NCBI RefSeq assembly: GCF_003058365.1
Contig: NZ_CP028858.1
Span: 1-64,000 of the forward strand
DNA length: 64,000 nt
Direction of reading: 5' to 3'
DNA from: Halococcoides cellulosivorans
Lineage (GTDB): Archaea; Halobacteriota; Halobacteria; Halobacteriales; Haloarculaceae
Both the position numbers and the translations under genes were made by a program. Shown here piece after piece: positions 35,607 to 44,645 of the stretch. The notes beneath the pieces were generated by a model, which made no database searches, had not been told where the DNA came from, and saw nothing but the letters and a program-made list of their open reading frames with translations. Position 1 is the stretch's first letter; each line of letters starts with the position of its first letter.

Positions 35607-36007
35607 GGTTCCTCCACGTTAATCGTGGCCTCGTAGTGGGTCTGTGGGGAGTCGTAGGTGAGTGTTATATCTGCTTCAGAGGGGGTGGCTGTGAAATCGA
35701 CAGAATCGACATCAAGCCGAATGAATCGGTCACCATGGGCGTACTGCGTCCGGAGTGACGATTCGAGGTCGCCCATTATACTCCCGAACTCTCCTGGAGT
35801 TCCTGCCTCCACGATCGCTTCCTGAACCCCGTGCCGGACCTCCTGTTGAATCTGCAAAGCGTCGTCGTCCCGCACGTCGTCGATCCCGTCGATGGAGACG
35901 GTATCGGTCGAAATCGCGGCGTTGACGACGAACGCCAGCGAGACGAAGATCACCGCGACGAGCACGGCCGCGAGCAGGATGACCTGCCCGCGCGAATCAC
36001 TCACCAT
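35603..36007 (-). CDS. Pilin-like secreted protein, DUF7261-like
   Basis: A 134-aa protein starting MVSDSRGQVILLAAVLVAVI, with SRGQ before a hydrophobic helix (about 8-30) as in minor pilin-like proteins of haloarchaea (family recalled as DUF7261). A soluble domain follows without cysteines. ATGA-type overlap with its neighbour. Probably exported and processed by a prepilin peptidase; no such peptidase is in the window. Confidence 0.65.
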   Translation of the reverse strand: MVSDSRGQVILLAAVLVAVIFVSLAFVVNAAISTDTVSIDGIDDVRDDDALQIQQEVRHGVQEAIVEAGTPGEFGSIMGDLESSLRTQYAHGDRFIRLDVDSVDFTATPSEADITLTYDSPQTHYEATINVEEP

Positions 36008-36621
36008 AGCGTCACCTCCACGGTCACCGTGTTGTAGAAGGCACTTGATCCTGCGCCCGACGCCGCGTCCGGTGCGTAAAACGAGTCGTCGACGCTTTTG
36101 ACGGTCATGGCACCGGCGCTTCCGTTCGCGTGGATGATCTCGTCGTTGTCCATCAACGCGACGGTCGTGCTCGCGCTCACCGCGCCGGAGGCCGGGGCGC
36201 CCTGGTAGACCATGCGCTGGAGTTCGCGCTCACCACCCTCCATGTAGTAGAGGTTGACGTTCACCCGGGCGTTGCCGCTATACTCGTCCAGTATCTCGCC
36301 GAGGGCGATTTCCGGAGGCGAGATGTCCTCGTTCGGGTGTGTGTTTCGCCCACCGGCGTAGAAATCTTCGTTCGGCGGGACATAGGGGAAGTTCTCGTCG
36401 CTCTCGTTCCAGAACAGCGTCGCCTCTTTCAGCGCGCCCTCTTCTTGAGCGACGTCGAGGATGCCCTCGGCGGTCGCGCGCCGGTCCTCTGCGACCTGTT
36501 GGCTACCGAGCGATCCCGACTGGGGCGACACCGAGACGGCCTGCATCGCGAAGATGATCGCGAGGACGATCAGCGCCGCGCCGAACACGCCTTCGAGCGT
36601 GTACGTCTGGGCTCGATCCAT
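36001..36621 (-). CDS. Pilin-like secreted protein, DUF7288-like
   Basis: A 206-aa protein starting MDRAQTYTLEGVFGAALIVL, with one N-terminal hydrophobic helix (about 9-30) and an exported domain rich in Ser, Glu and Asn. Family recalled as DUF7288. The stop overlaps the next gene by 7 bp and its start is one base after the stop of the first gene of the operon, so the five genes form one transcription unit. Function unknown. Confidence 0.65.
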   Translation of the reverse strand: MDRAQTYTLEGVFGAALIVLAIIFAMQAVSVSPQSGSLGSQQVAEDRRATAEGILDVAQEEGALKEATLFWNESDENFPYVPPNEDFYAGGRNTHPNEDISPPEIALGEILDEYSGNARVNVNLYYMEGGERELQRMVYQGAPASGAVSASTTVALMDNDEIIHANGSAGAMTVKSVDDSFYAPDAASGAGSSAFYNTVTVEVTLW

Positions 36622-36622
36622 C

Positions 36623-37117
36623 TCAGTAGACCTCCACGACGAGGGTGAGTCGTTCGAACGTCGATGAGCCGGTCTGCAGTCGAACCGGTCGCGAGGCGTA
36701 GCCTGATCCGGAGACGCTCGCGTCGGGGCCGACGGCGTTCCCGTCGTAGATACTTCCGTCAGGTGACCGAAGTGTGACGTTTACCCGGGTGTTCGGGCCC
36801 TCGGTGATGATCTCGTCCCAACTTGGGTCTGCTACGTTTTTCGTGGTGTAACAACTGTCTGTAATGTCTCCACTGCCACTGAAGAATTGATTTGTGCAGT
36901 CCTCGTTCAGCGCCGAGACGTGTTCACTATCCTCTTGCAGTTGCCAGGCGAGATTGCTCGCGATGCGTTCGGCGGCGATGTCGTTGGCCTGTCCGCCGCC
37001 GGCGATGAAGGGGCTGATCAGCGTCGGGATGAAGATGGCCGCGAAGACGAGCGCCAACAGGAACAGACTCGCGCCGATGGCGAAATCCAGCGCGATCTGC
37101 CCGCGCTCGTCGCTCAC
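36623..37117 (-). CDS. Pilin-like secreted protein, DUF7287-like; first gene of operon
   Basis: A 164-aa protein with MSDERGQIALDFAIGASLFL at the N-terminus, one hydrophobic helix (about 10-34) and an exported domain containing two cysteines (CTNQF and CYTTK) likely to pair. Family recalled as DUF7287. The start codon is GTG. It is the promoter-proximal gene of the minus-strand cluster 37117 to 34454. No ATPase or membrane platform for pilus assembly is encoded here, so the machinery must be elsewhere. Confidence 0.65.
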   Translation of the reverse strand: MSDERGQIALDFAIGASLFLLALVFAAIFIPTLISPFIAGGGQANDIAAERIASNLAWQLQEDSEHVSALNEDCTNQFFSGSGDITDSCYTTKNVADPSWDEIITEGPNTRVNVTLRSPDGSIYDGNAVGPDASVSGSGYASRPVRLQTGSSTFERLTLVVEVY

Positions 37118-37231
37118 GGGCGATCACCGTGGAACGTGGCCCCTTCCCATCGCGTCGGTGACTCGATCATGACTGTGTGAGCCCCACTCACTGTCCCCTA
37201 CGTTGGTGCGGGGCCCCTATGAGTCCACCGC

Positions 37232-39064
37232 TCAGGACGCGACCGCGCTTTCGAGGTTCAGGCGTGGCGCGATGCCGAGGGCTTTCATCTCGTCGAGCAG
37301 GAGTTTGAACGCGTAACTCATCTCGATTTCGTGGACGTCGGTCTCTTCGCCGCAGTTCGGGCAGTAAACCCGATTCTGGTTGATGTCCTCGACGGCGGTC
37401 ATGCCACACTCCTCGCAGACGTAGAGGAACTCCCGGTCGGACTCGTCGAGCAGGCGCTCTTTGAGCGCGAGCGCCGCGCCGTGCCCGATGAGCACGTCGC
37501 GTTCCATCTCGCCCAGGCGCAGGCCACCCTCGCGGGCGCGCCCCTCGGTGGGCTGGCGGGTCAGCACCTGGACGGGGCCGCGCGAGCGCGCGTGAAGTTT
37601 GTTCGAGACCATGTGGTACAGCTTGTTGTAGAAGATGTCTCCGACGAAGATCTCGGCCTCGATCTTCTCGCCGCTGACGCCCGAGTACATGACCTCCTTG
37701 CCCGAGGACTTGAAGCCGTGCTCTTCGAGGCCCTCGCGCAGACGCTCCTCGTCCTCGCCCGTGAACGGCGTCCCGTCGACGCGTCGTCCTTCGAGAGCGC
37801 CGACCTTCCCGCCGAGCATCTCCAGGATGTGCCCGACGGTCATCCGTGAGGGGAGGGCGTGGGGGTTGAGCACCAGGTCCGCGGTGACGCCTTCCTGGGT
37901 GAACGGCATGTCTTCCTGGGGGGCGATGTGGCCCAGGATTCCTTTCTGGCCGTGCCGGGAGGCGAACTTGTCGCCGAGTTCGGGTTGGCGCTCGTCGCGC
38001 ACTTTGACTTTCGCGAGTTTCGAGCCGTCCTCGCTTTCCATCAGCATGACCGTGTCGACGATGCCGTCCTCGCCCGAGCGCATCGTCACGCTGGTCTCGC
38101 GGCGCTTCTGGGGGCTGAGCCCGCCCATGTCGTCGGGCTCTTCGAGGAAGCGCGGCGGGGAGGTCTTCCCGAGCAACACGGCGTTGTCGCCGACGCGCTC
38201 TTCGGGGTTGATCAGGCCGTCCTCGTCGAGGTGGGTGTAGGCGTCTTCACCGCGCGCGCCACGCACCTCGTCGTCGGGGATCTCGAAGCGGTCCTCCTGT
38301 CCACCGGGATAGCGTCGCTCCTCGCCCTCGTAGGTCCGGAAGAAATGCGAGCGGGCGAGCGCGCGCTCGACCGACCCCTGGTTCATGACGAGCGCGTCCT
38401 CGATGTTGAACCCCTCGTAGCTCATCACCGCGACGGTGAAGTTCTGGCCCGCGGGGCGCTCGTCGTACCCGATCTGGGTGGTCGATTGGGTCGTGACCAT
38501 CGACAACTGCGGGTAGTGAAACAGGTGCTGGCGCGTGTCCGGCCGGACGCGGTAGTTCGCGGCGGGCAGGCCCAGCGACTGGCGGAGCATGCGCGACCCC
38601 ATCGTAATCCGGGGGCTCGCGTTGTGCTCGGGGTAGGGGACCATCCCCGCGCTGATCCCGAAGATCAACTGCGGGTCGATCTCCATGTGGGTGTGATCCT
38701 CGGTCAGATCCTCTGGCTCGACGGCGACGAGGATGTCCTCTTCCTCTTCGGCGTCGATGAACTCGACGTAGCCCTGGTCGACGAGGTCCTCGAAATCGAC
38801 CTCGCCCTCGTGGAGCGCCTCGATCGCTTCCTCGGGGAGCAGCACCTCGCCGTCCTCGACGATCAGCAGGGGTCGCCGCGCCCGACCGGCGTCGGCGTTG
38901 ATGATCACCTCGTCCGTGCGCTGATCCACGGAGACGTTGACCATCTCGCTGATCTCGCCGGTACGGCGGGAATCGCGGATCTGGTCGGCGAGTTGTTCGG
39001 GGTCGGGATGGGTCCCGACCAGGCTACCGTTGACGTACACTTTGGCGTCGCGTCCTTGACTCAT
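37232..39064 (-). CDS. rpoB1: DNA-directed RNA polymerase subunit B' (separate from the rpo operon)
   Basis: A 610-aa C-terminal half of the split archaeal second-largest RNA polymerase subunit. Landmarks: [51 protein letters not shown] (active-centre side), [17 protein letters not shown], and a C-terminal zinc ribbon (CEECG about 556-560, CPNCG about 574-578). Length is normal and no frame breaks are seen. Odd is the location: rpoB'' is not upstream and rpoA' is not downstream; a pilin-like operon follows and a secreted-protein gene precedes. It may be a relocated single gene or a second copy. Confidence 0.95.
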   Translation of the reverse strand: MSQGRDAKVYVNGSLVGTHPDPEQLADQIRDSRRTGEISEMVNVSVDQRTDEVIINADAGRARRPLLIVEDGEVLLPEEAIEALHEGEVDFEDLVDQGYVEFIDAEEEEDILVAVEPEDLTEDHTHMEIDPQLIFGISAGMVPYPEHNASPRITMGSRMLRQSLGLPAANYRVRPDTRQHLFHYPQLSMVTTQSTTQIGYDERPAGQNFTVAVMSYEGFNIEDALVMNQGSVERALARSHFFRTYEGEERRYPGGQEDRFEIPDDEVRGARGEDAYTHLDEDGLINPEERVGDNAVLLGKTSPPRFLEEPDDMGGLSPQKRRETSVTMRSGEDGIVDTVMLMESEDGSKLAKVKVRDERQPELGDKFASRHGQKGILGHIAPQEDMPFTQEGVTADLVLNPHALPSRMTVGHILEMLGGKVGALEGRRVDGTPFTGEDEERLREGLEEHGFKSSGKEVMYSGVSGEKIEAEIFVGDIFYNKLYHMVSNKLHARSRGPVQVLTRQPTEGRAREGGLRLGEMERDVLIGHGAALALKERLLDESDREFLYVCEECGMTAVEDINQNRVYCPNCGEETDVHEIEMSYAFKLLLDEMKALGIAPRLNLESAVAS

Positions 39065-39334
39065 TGTTGAAAGGCGGGGGTCCGTCCGAAATCGGCCGGA
39101 CGGTCAGAGACCGGTGATTCGCGGTCGATGTCAGGGCAACGCGGGCGAGCACCAAATGACTGTCGGGATCGGTCGAACGGGATTCTGTCGCCCCGAACCT
39201 CGTCGATCGGAGCGCCGGACCAACATTCACAGTTCAGCACGTTCAACGCGAAACGAAATGCGTCACGCGCCAGTGCAGTGCTCGGGCGACCGCGGACCGA
39301 GACCCCTCGCCAATCTTCACCCCCGTGAGCACCG

Positions 39335-40186
39335 ATGAGTGCCGATCGACACGCGCGGTGGCTGATCACCGCGCTCGTCGTGATCGTCACTGTCGGTGCG
39401 AGCGGTGCGGTCGCAACGACGGCGACGACAGGGGACGGTCCCGACGCGAACCTCACCTCGGGAGCCACGTACGCGTCGGACACCACGCTGGCCATCACGA
39501 CCAACGCCTCGGAGACCACCTGGGGAATCTATCGGCTCCCCGAGGGCGAGTCGATCCTGACGCCCGTCGGGGAGGTCTCTATCGGGGCCGACGGGACGGC
39601 GGTGATCGATCTCGGGGCGCTCGATTGCCCACCGGGGTCGTACGTCGTCGGCCCGTCGGTGTACCACCACCGGCACTTCGAGGACGGCGTCGCGCGCCCG
39701 CTGGGAGGTAACCAGCGCGCGGCCTTCGGGGTCGTCGACCAGTCACTCGACGCCCAGATCGAGACCCAGCGCGTCGACGGGGCGGAGCGCCGCGTTCTGA
39801 CGGTGCGCTCGAACGTGGCGACGTCAGACATCGTCCTCGCGTCCGAGACGCTGTCGCCCGCACAACTCCACGCGGCGTTCGGTGGGGCCCGGACGGAGGA
39901 GGGCGTGGTGCTCGGCGGTGAGCCCAATCGGTCGGTCGTGGCGGATCTCGCGGGGCTCGAACCGGGGCGACACACGATTCGGGTGACGTCGACGGTCGGG
40001 CCGGCGACCGACACCGCCGTCCTCGTGATGGACCCGTCGGCGGGTGTCGCGACGTATCGCGCCATCGATCCTCCCACCGACGCGCTCTCGCCCTCGGAAG
40101 TCATGGCGGCCCAGGGCGACTATCTCGCCGACGAGATCGATCTCGCGACGGTCGTCGCCGTCCTCCGGACGTACGTTTTCGGATGA
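39335..40186 (+). CDS. Secreted protein with dockerin-like C-terminus
   Basis: A 283-aa protein with a Sec-type signal peptide (about 1-30; RWLITALVVIVTVGASGAVA) and two or more beta-rich exported domains with N-x-T sites. The C-terminus, [20 protein letters not shown] then TVVAVLRTYVF, resembles half of a dockerin-type repeat. Such domains bind cohesins in some bacteria; in haloarchaea they occur on surface proteins of unknown role. I do not recognise a catalytic motif. Divergent from rpoB'. Confidence 0.65.
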   Translation: MSADRHARWLITALVVIVTVGASGAVATTATTGDGPDANLTSGATYASDTTLAITTNASETTWGIYRLPEGESILTPVGEVSIGADGTAVIDLGALDCPPGSYVVGPSVYHHRHFEDGVARPLGGNQRAAFGVVDQSLDAQIETQRVDGAERRVLTVRSNVATSDIVLASETLSPAQLHAAFGGARTEEGVVLGGEPNRSVVADLAGLEPGRHTIRVTSTVGPATDTAVLVMDPSAGVATYRAIDPPTDALSPSEVMAAQGDYLADEIDLATVVAVLRTYVFG

Positions 40187-40435
40187 GCCGATCAGCTGGT
40201 GACCGGTGGTCGGACTCCCGCCCAATGGCGACGTTCGCGCCAGTTGGCAAAAACATCATATAAAGTTTGTGCCGAACAGGCAAGACTCCCTACTTTCACG
40301 ATTCCGTGATAGGCCACGAAAACGCGTATAGCGGGCGTGATACGCCTGTCTGACTTCCCGGTCGCTGAGAATGCGGTGATCGTTTAGGTCAAACCCGATC
40401 GTTTTTTCACTGGGAGGACGGAGACCTCAGACATC

Positions 40436-41227
40436 ATGGACGAGAACGGAACGGACGGCTGGAATATCGTCGTCTGCGTGAAGCAGGTCCCCGACGCGGC
40501 CGACGTGTCGATCGACCCCGACACGGGGCGGTTGAATCGCTCGGACGCCGAGGCGGTCATGAACGATCCCGACTACAACTCCGTCGAGGCGGCCCTGGAG
40601 TTGCGTGAACAGGTCGGCGGCACCGTGACGGCGCTCTGTATGGGCCCGCCGAACGCCGAGGAGGTGCTCGCGGAGGCGGTCGCGATGGGTGCTGACGACG
40701 GCGTCCTCATGACCGACCGGGCCTTTGGCGGATCGGACACCTGGCCGACGAGTCTCGCGCTGGCGAGCGGGGCCGCCGAACTCGACGCCGACGTCGTGCT
40801 CGCGGGCGAGGAGACGACCGACTCATCGACGGGGCAGGTCCCGCCCGGGATCGCCGCCCACAACGAGTGGGCCCAACTCACCTACGTCGAGGAGCTGGAG
40901 CCCGACCCCGAGAACGACCGCCTGATCGCCCGGCGCGACATCGAGGGCGGGTACGAACGCGTCGCTGCCGACCTGCCGGTGTCGGTCGCGATGAGCTACG
41001 GCGAGAACGTGCCCCGGACGGCGGGGCTCCACCGCAAGATCTACGCCGAGACGGAGTTCGACCCCGAGGAGTGGTCGGCCGAAAAGCTGGGCATCGAAGA
41101 CGAGGTCGGCCTGGCGGTCTCGCCCACGCAGGTCGGCGGGATGGACACCGCCGAGCCCGTGCCACGCGAACAGGAGACCGTCGACAGTGCCGACGAACTC
41201 GCCGATCGGATCGCGGAGGTGCTCTAG
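40436..41227 (+). CDS. fixA: FixA, electron transfer flavoprotein beta-type subunit
   Basis: A 263-aa EtfB-family subunit, first gene of a complete fixABCX operon. ETF beta landmarks: VVCVKQVPDAADVSIDPDTG at the start, GPPNAEEVLAEAVAMGADDGVL, and DVVLAGEETTDSSTGQVPPG (FAD/AMP site). In FixABCX this subunit with FixB bifurcates electrons from NADH to a quinone and to ferredoxin. Upstream, a T-rich CGTTTTTTCAC about 30 bp before the ATG could be the TATA element, and GGGAGG lies 18 bp before it. Confidence 0.93.
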   Translation: MDENGTDGWNIVVCVKQVPDAADVSIDPDTGRLNRSDAEAVMNDPDYNSVEAALELREQVGGTVTALCMGPPNAEEVLAEAVAMGADDGVLMTDRAFGGSDTWPTSLALASGAAELDADVVLAGEETTDSSTGQVPPGIAAHNEWAQLTYVEELEPDPENDRLIARRDIEGGYERVAADLPVSVAMSYGENVPRTAGLHRKIYAETEFDPEEWSAEKLGIEDEVGLAVSPTQVGGMDTAEPVPREQETVDSADELADRIAEVL

Positions 41228-42247
41228 ATGGCCGCCGTTGGCGAGCCAGACGTCGATCTCGACGCCCACACCGACGTCTGGGTCTTCATCGAACAGCACG
41301 ACGGCGAGGTCGCGGCGGTCTCCTGGGAACTGCTCGGGAAGGGCCGTGACCTGGCCGATCAGAAAGGCGAGGATCTGGTCGCGCTCGTCCTCGGCGAGGA
41401 CCTCGAGGAGTCGGGCATTCCCGACGAGGCGATCGACCGCGGGGCCGACCGCGTGCTCGTCGCCGACGATCCGGTGTTCGCGCCGTATCGTGCGGACGCC
41501 TACGGCCAGCAGTTCCGCCACCTCGTCGAGCAGCGAAAACCCGACATCGTCCTGATCGGCGGGACCCACACCGGGCGGGACTTCGCCGGGCGCGTCGCGG
41601 TGCCGACCCACGCGGGTCTGACCGCCGACACGACCGAACTGGAGATCACGCCCGACCAGTACGAGATGCGCCGGCCCGCGTTCGGCGGGGACGCACTCGC
41701 GACGATCATCTGTCCGAACCACCGCCCGCAGATGTCGACCGTCCGGCCGGGCGTGTTCGACGAGCCATCGCGTGGTGACGGCGACGGTGCGATCGAGCAG
41801 GTCGAGGTCGTCGTCGAGGAGAACGATACGAAAAGCGAGGTGCTCGAACGCGAAGTGGGCGACGTCGCGGACATCACCGACGCCGAAGTGATCGTCGCGG
41901 GCGGCATGGGCGTCGAGGGCGAGTTCGGCCCGCTCGAACGCCTCGCAGAGTTGCTCGACGCCGAACTCGCGGGCACGCGCGACGCCGTCGAGGCGGGCTG
42001 GATCGATCCGGCCCGGCAGGTCGGCCAGACCGGCAAGACCGTCCGTCCGAAACTGTACGTCGCGGTCGGGATTTCGGGCGCGATCCAGCACGTCGAGGGC
42101 ATGGACGATAGCGAAACGGTCATCGCGATCAACAACGATCCGAACGCACCGATCTTCGAGAACGCGGACTACGGCATCGTCGGCGACTGTGACGAGGTCC
42201 TGCCGCAGTTGATCGAAGCGCTCGAACGACAGGAGGTGGCGGCATGA
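41228..42247 (+). CDS. fixB: FixB, electron transfer flavoprotein alpha-type subunit
   Basis: A 339-aa EtfA-family subunit. The start codon abuts the fixA stop. The C-terminal FAD-binding half has VIVAGGMGVEGEFGPLERLA, RQVGQTGKTVRPKLYVAVGI, SGAIQHVEGM and INNDPNAPIFENADYGIVGD, the standard ETF alpha motifs. The N-terminal half reads WVFIEQHDGEVAAVSWELLG. With FixA it should hold the bifurcating flavin. The gene overlaps fixC by 4 bp. Confidence 0.93.
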   Translation: MAAVGEPDVDLDAHTDVWVFIEQHDGEVAAVSWELLGKGRDLADQKGEDLVALVLGEDLEESGIPDEAIDRGADRVLVADDPVFAPYRADAYGQQFRHLVEQRKPDIVLIGGTHTGRDFAGRVAVPTHAGLTADTTELEITPDQYEMRRPAFGGDALATIICPNHRPQMSTVRPGVFDEPSRGDGDGAIEQVEVVVEENDTKSEVLEREVGDVADITDAEVIVAGGMGVEGEFGPLERLAELLDAELAGTRDAVEAGWIDPARQVGQTGKTVRPKLYVAVGISGAIQHVEGMDDSETVIAINNDPNAPIFENADYGIVGDCDEVLPQLIEALERQEVAA

Positions 42248-43572
42248 CCGAGACGCCGAACTACGACGACTCGTTCGACGCCATCGTCGTCGGCGGCGGG
42301 CTCGCGGGCTCGTCCGCGGCGATCACGCTCGCTCAGCGGGGCTACGACCCGATCGTGATCGAGCGCGGCGACACCCCCGGTGCGAAAAACGTCTTCGGCG
42401 GCGTGATGTACACGCCGACGATCCGCGATCTCGTGGACATCGACGACGCGCCCAAAGAGCGCTACGTCGCCCAGAAGGCCTACAGCCTGCTCAGCGAGGA
42501 AGGCGACGAGACCCGCCTCACGATGCAACCCCACGACTGGCGCGAGCCACCGCACAACGACTCGTGGATGGTGCTCCGCCGGGATTTCGACGAGTGGTTC
42601 GCCCAGCAGGCCGTCGAGGCGGGCGCGACGCTGATCACCGACACGACCGTCACCGACCTGATCGTCGAGGGCGGACAGATCGTCGGCGTCGAGACCGACC
42701 GGCCGGACGGCGACCTGCGCGCGCCCGCGGTCGTCCTTGCGGAGGGGGCGAATTCGCTGGTCAGCGAGGCTGCCGGCCTGAAAGAGCCGGATGCACGCGA
42801 CGACGTCGCCGTCTCCGTCAAGGAGGTTCGCACGTACGACCGCGAGACGATCGAGGAACGCTTCAACCTCGACGGTGAGGCCGGCGCGGCCTACCACTAC
42901 TTCGGTGACGGCGCGTGTGGCGACACCGTCGGCGGCGGCTTCCTCTACACCAACAAGCGTACGATCGCACTCGGTGTGGTCTACCGGATCGCCGACGCCA
43001 ACGACGACGAAACCGGGCCCGAGGCCGTCCTCAACCGGTTCAAGTCCCACCCCGCGGTCGCGCCGCTGATCGAGGGCGGCCGGATGGTCGAGTACGCCGC
43101 TCACGCCGTCCCCGAGGGCGGGCCCGACGCGGTCCCGGATCTCGTCCACGACGGCGCGGTGATCGCGGGCGACGCCGCGAGCCTCGTCCTCAATTCGGGA
43201 CTGCACCTCGAAGGGACGAACATGGCGACCGAGAGCGGCCACCTCGCGGGCCGGGCGATCGCCGACGCGCTGGATCAGGGCCGGACCGACGCCGCCGCGC
43301 TCCAGCCGTATGCCGACGCGCTCGCCGAGTCGTACGTCATGGAGAACCTCGAAGAGTACGGCTGGGCGATGGAGGCCGCCGCCGACGAACGCGAGTTCGT
43401 CTTCGACGACCTGCCGCGAGCGGTCGCCTCGGCCAGCGCCGAGTACTTCCGTGTCGACCGCGTACCGAAAGCCGACCACCTCAAGGCCGCCAAGCAACGG
43501 ATCCTGCACGCCACCGGTGGCTACACCGGTGCGATCCGGAAGGCCTGGAAGTTCCGTAAAATGTTCTACTAA
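42244..43572 (+). CDS. fixC: FixC, flavoprotein quinone oxidoreductase
   Basis: A 442-aa FAD enzyme of the FixC/ETF-QO family. Dinucleotide-binding VVGGGLAGSSAAIT lies at 15-28, and the family motif GVMYTPTI (about 55) follows. Later GAAYHYFGDGACGDTVGGGF and AGDAASLVLNSGLHLEGTNM segments place quinone and FAD regions. It passes electrons to quinone. ETF-QO proteins carry their own 4Fe-4S domain; FixC lacks it and uses FixX, the next gene, as seen here. Confidence 0.93.
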   Translation: MTETPNYDDSFDAIVVGGGLAGSSAAITLAQRGYDPIVIERGDTPGAKNVFGGVMYTPTIRDLVDIDDAPKERYVAQKAYSLLSEEGDETRLTMQPHDWREPPHNDSWMVLRRDFDEWFAQQAVEAGATLITDTTVTDLIVEGGQIVGVETDRPDGDLRAPAVVLAEGANSLVSEAAGLKEPDARDDVAVSVKEVRTYDRETIEERFNLDGEAGAAYHYFGDGACGDTVGGGFLYTNKRTIALGVVYRIADANDDETGPEAVLNRFKSHPAVAPLIEGGRMVEYAAHAVPEGGPDAVPDLVHDGAVIAGDAASLVLNSGLHLEGTNMATESGHLAGRAIADALDQGRTDAAALQPYADALAESYVMENLEEYGWAMEAAADEREFVFDDLPRAVASASAEYFRVDRVPKADHLKAAKQRILHATGGYTGAIRKAWKFRKMFY

Positions 43573-43574
43573 CC

Positions 43575-43901
43575 ATGTCAGCAACCCCTGACGTTCCCGA
43601 CAGTCCAGATGTCGAGACTCCCTCGATGGAGGACCGCCTGTACACGATCAAATACGAGGACGCGGGCGAATCCCACCTCGACGTGAAGCGGGCGGGCGTC
43701 TGCGAGGAGCAATGCACCACCTACGACTGCATCTCGGTCTGTCCCGCCGACGTCTGGCGGACCGAGGGTGACGCCGCGATCCCGTCGATCGCCTACGAGA
43801 ACTGCCTCGAATGCGGCAGTTGTCGCTGGGCGTGTACGTACGACAACGTCATCTGGGAGTACCCCGAGACCGGCGCGGGCGTCTCGTATAAGTTCGGGTG
43901 A
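43575..43901 (+). CDS. fixX: FixX, ferredoxin-like protein
   Basis: A 108-aa iron-sulfur partner of FixC. Cys43, Cys47, Cys52, Cys56 and Cys77, Cys80, Cys83, Cys87 form two Cys groups (CEEQCTTYDCISVCP and CLECGSCRWAC), as in FixX and the C-terminal domain of ETF-QO. It completes the operon with 2 bp between fixC and fixX. No nitrogenase genes are nearby, so the reduced ferredoxin presumably serves other biosynthesis (inference). Confidence 0.92.
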   Translation: MSATPDVPDSPDVETPSMEDRLYTIKYEDAGESHLDVKRAGVCEEQCTTYDCISVCPADVWRTEGDAAIPSIAYENCLECGSCRWACTYDNVIWEYPETGAGVSYKFG

Positions 43902-43925
43902 CGCCACCGCGCGGTGCGACCGTTC

Positions 43926-44645
43926 TCAGGCCGGACCGAGCAGGCCCGGAAACTCCGCGTCGAGAATCATCACGATCGAATCGACGACCCGTTGGTCGAA
44001 ACTGATCAGCACCTCGTAGTCGTCGCCGTCGGGGCGGGCGAGAAAGACCGCCCCGGCCGCCCGGGACCCACCGTCGAAACAGACGAAGGCGATGTCGTCG
44101 AACGCGCCGTCCGTGTCGACGTACCGGTGTCCGGCCGGGACCGACGTGTCCCGACGCTCGACGACGGTCGTGACGGTGAGTCCGTCCGCGACGAGGCGGT
44201 CGGTGGCGCGCCCGATAGCGGCCTCGAACGCGCCCATCTCGGGGAGCAGGGCCGCACAGACCCGCCCGTCGCCCGTGTGGGACGCCCGCCGTCCCACCTC
44301 CATCGTCAGCGTGACGAGATCCTCTGGCGATCGGTGGCGGATCAGGCTCACCGGGGCATCGAGCAGTTTTGCGACCTGGGCGTCGGCCGCGGATTCCACC
44401 GCCGGCCGGTCGGCCCCCTGGATCCAGGCGTCGTTCAGGCGCTCGACGATCAGTTCGATCGGGATCGTCTCCTCCCGATCGGGCCCCTCCAGTCGACCGA
44501 CGCCCTCGGCCACCGACCGATCGGTCTCGACGACGACGTGGTGGGCGAGCAGGGTCCCGACGACGGGGTCGATCCGCGATCGATCTGCCGGGCGGATCGT
44601 GAGGGACCGACGCGTGCGCTGGAGACATTGGAGGAGGGCATTCAT
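43926..44645 (-). CDS. DICT-like sensory domain protein, candidate
   Basis: A 239-aa soluble protein. The central and C-terminal part (about 98-230), with SLIRHRSPEDLVTLTMEVGR, FEAAIGRATDRLVADGLTV and DIAFVCFDGGSRAAGAVFLA, reads like the DICT sensory domain of diguanylate-cyclase and two-component-associated proteins. The N-terminal ~90 residues have a helix and acidic strands. The start ATG 44645 overlaps the stop of the RecA-like gene (ATGA). Confidence in DICT is moderate; the pair is probably signalling. Confidence 0.6.
   Translation of the reverse strand: MNALLQCLQRTRRSLTIRPADRSRIDPVVGTLLAHHVVVETDRSVAEGVGRLEGPDREETIPIELIVERLNDAWIQGADRPAVESAADAQVAKLLDAPVSLIRHRSPEDLVTLTMEVGRRASHTGDGRVCAALLPEMGAFEAAIGRATDRLVADGLTVTTVVERRDTSVPAGHRYVDTDGAFDDIAFVCFDGGSRAAGAVFLARPDGDDYEVLISFDQRVVDSIVMILDAEFPGLLGPA

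Noticed and set aside
39061-39519. Possible remnant of rpoB'' upstream of rpoB'
   Set aside because: I checked the minus-strand frame for B'' sequence and found none; it is a shadow of the secreted-protein gene.
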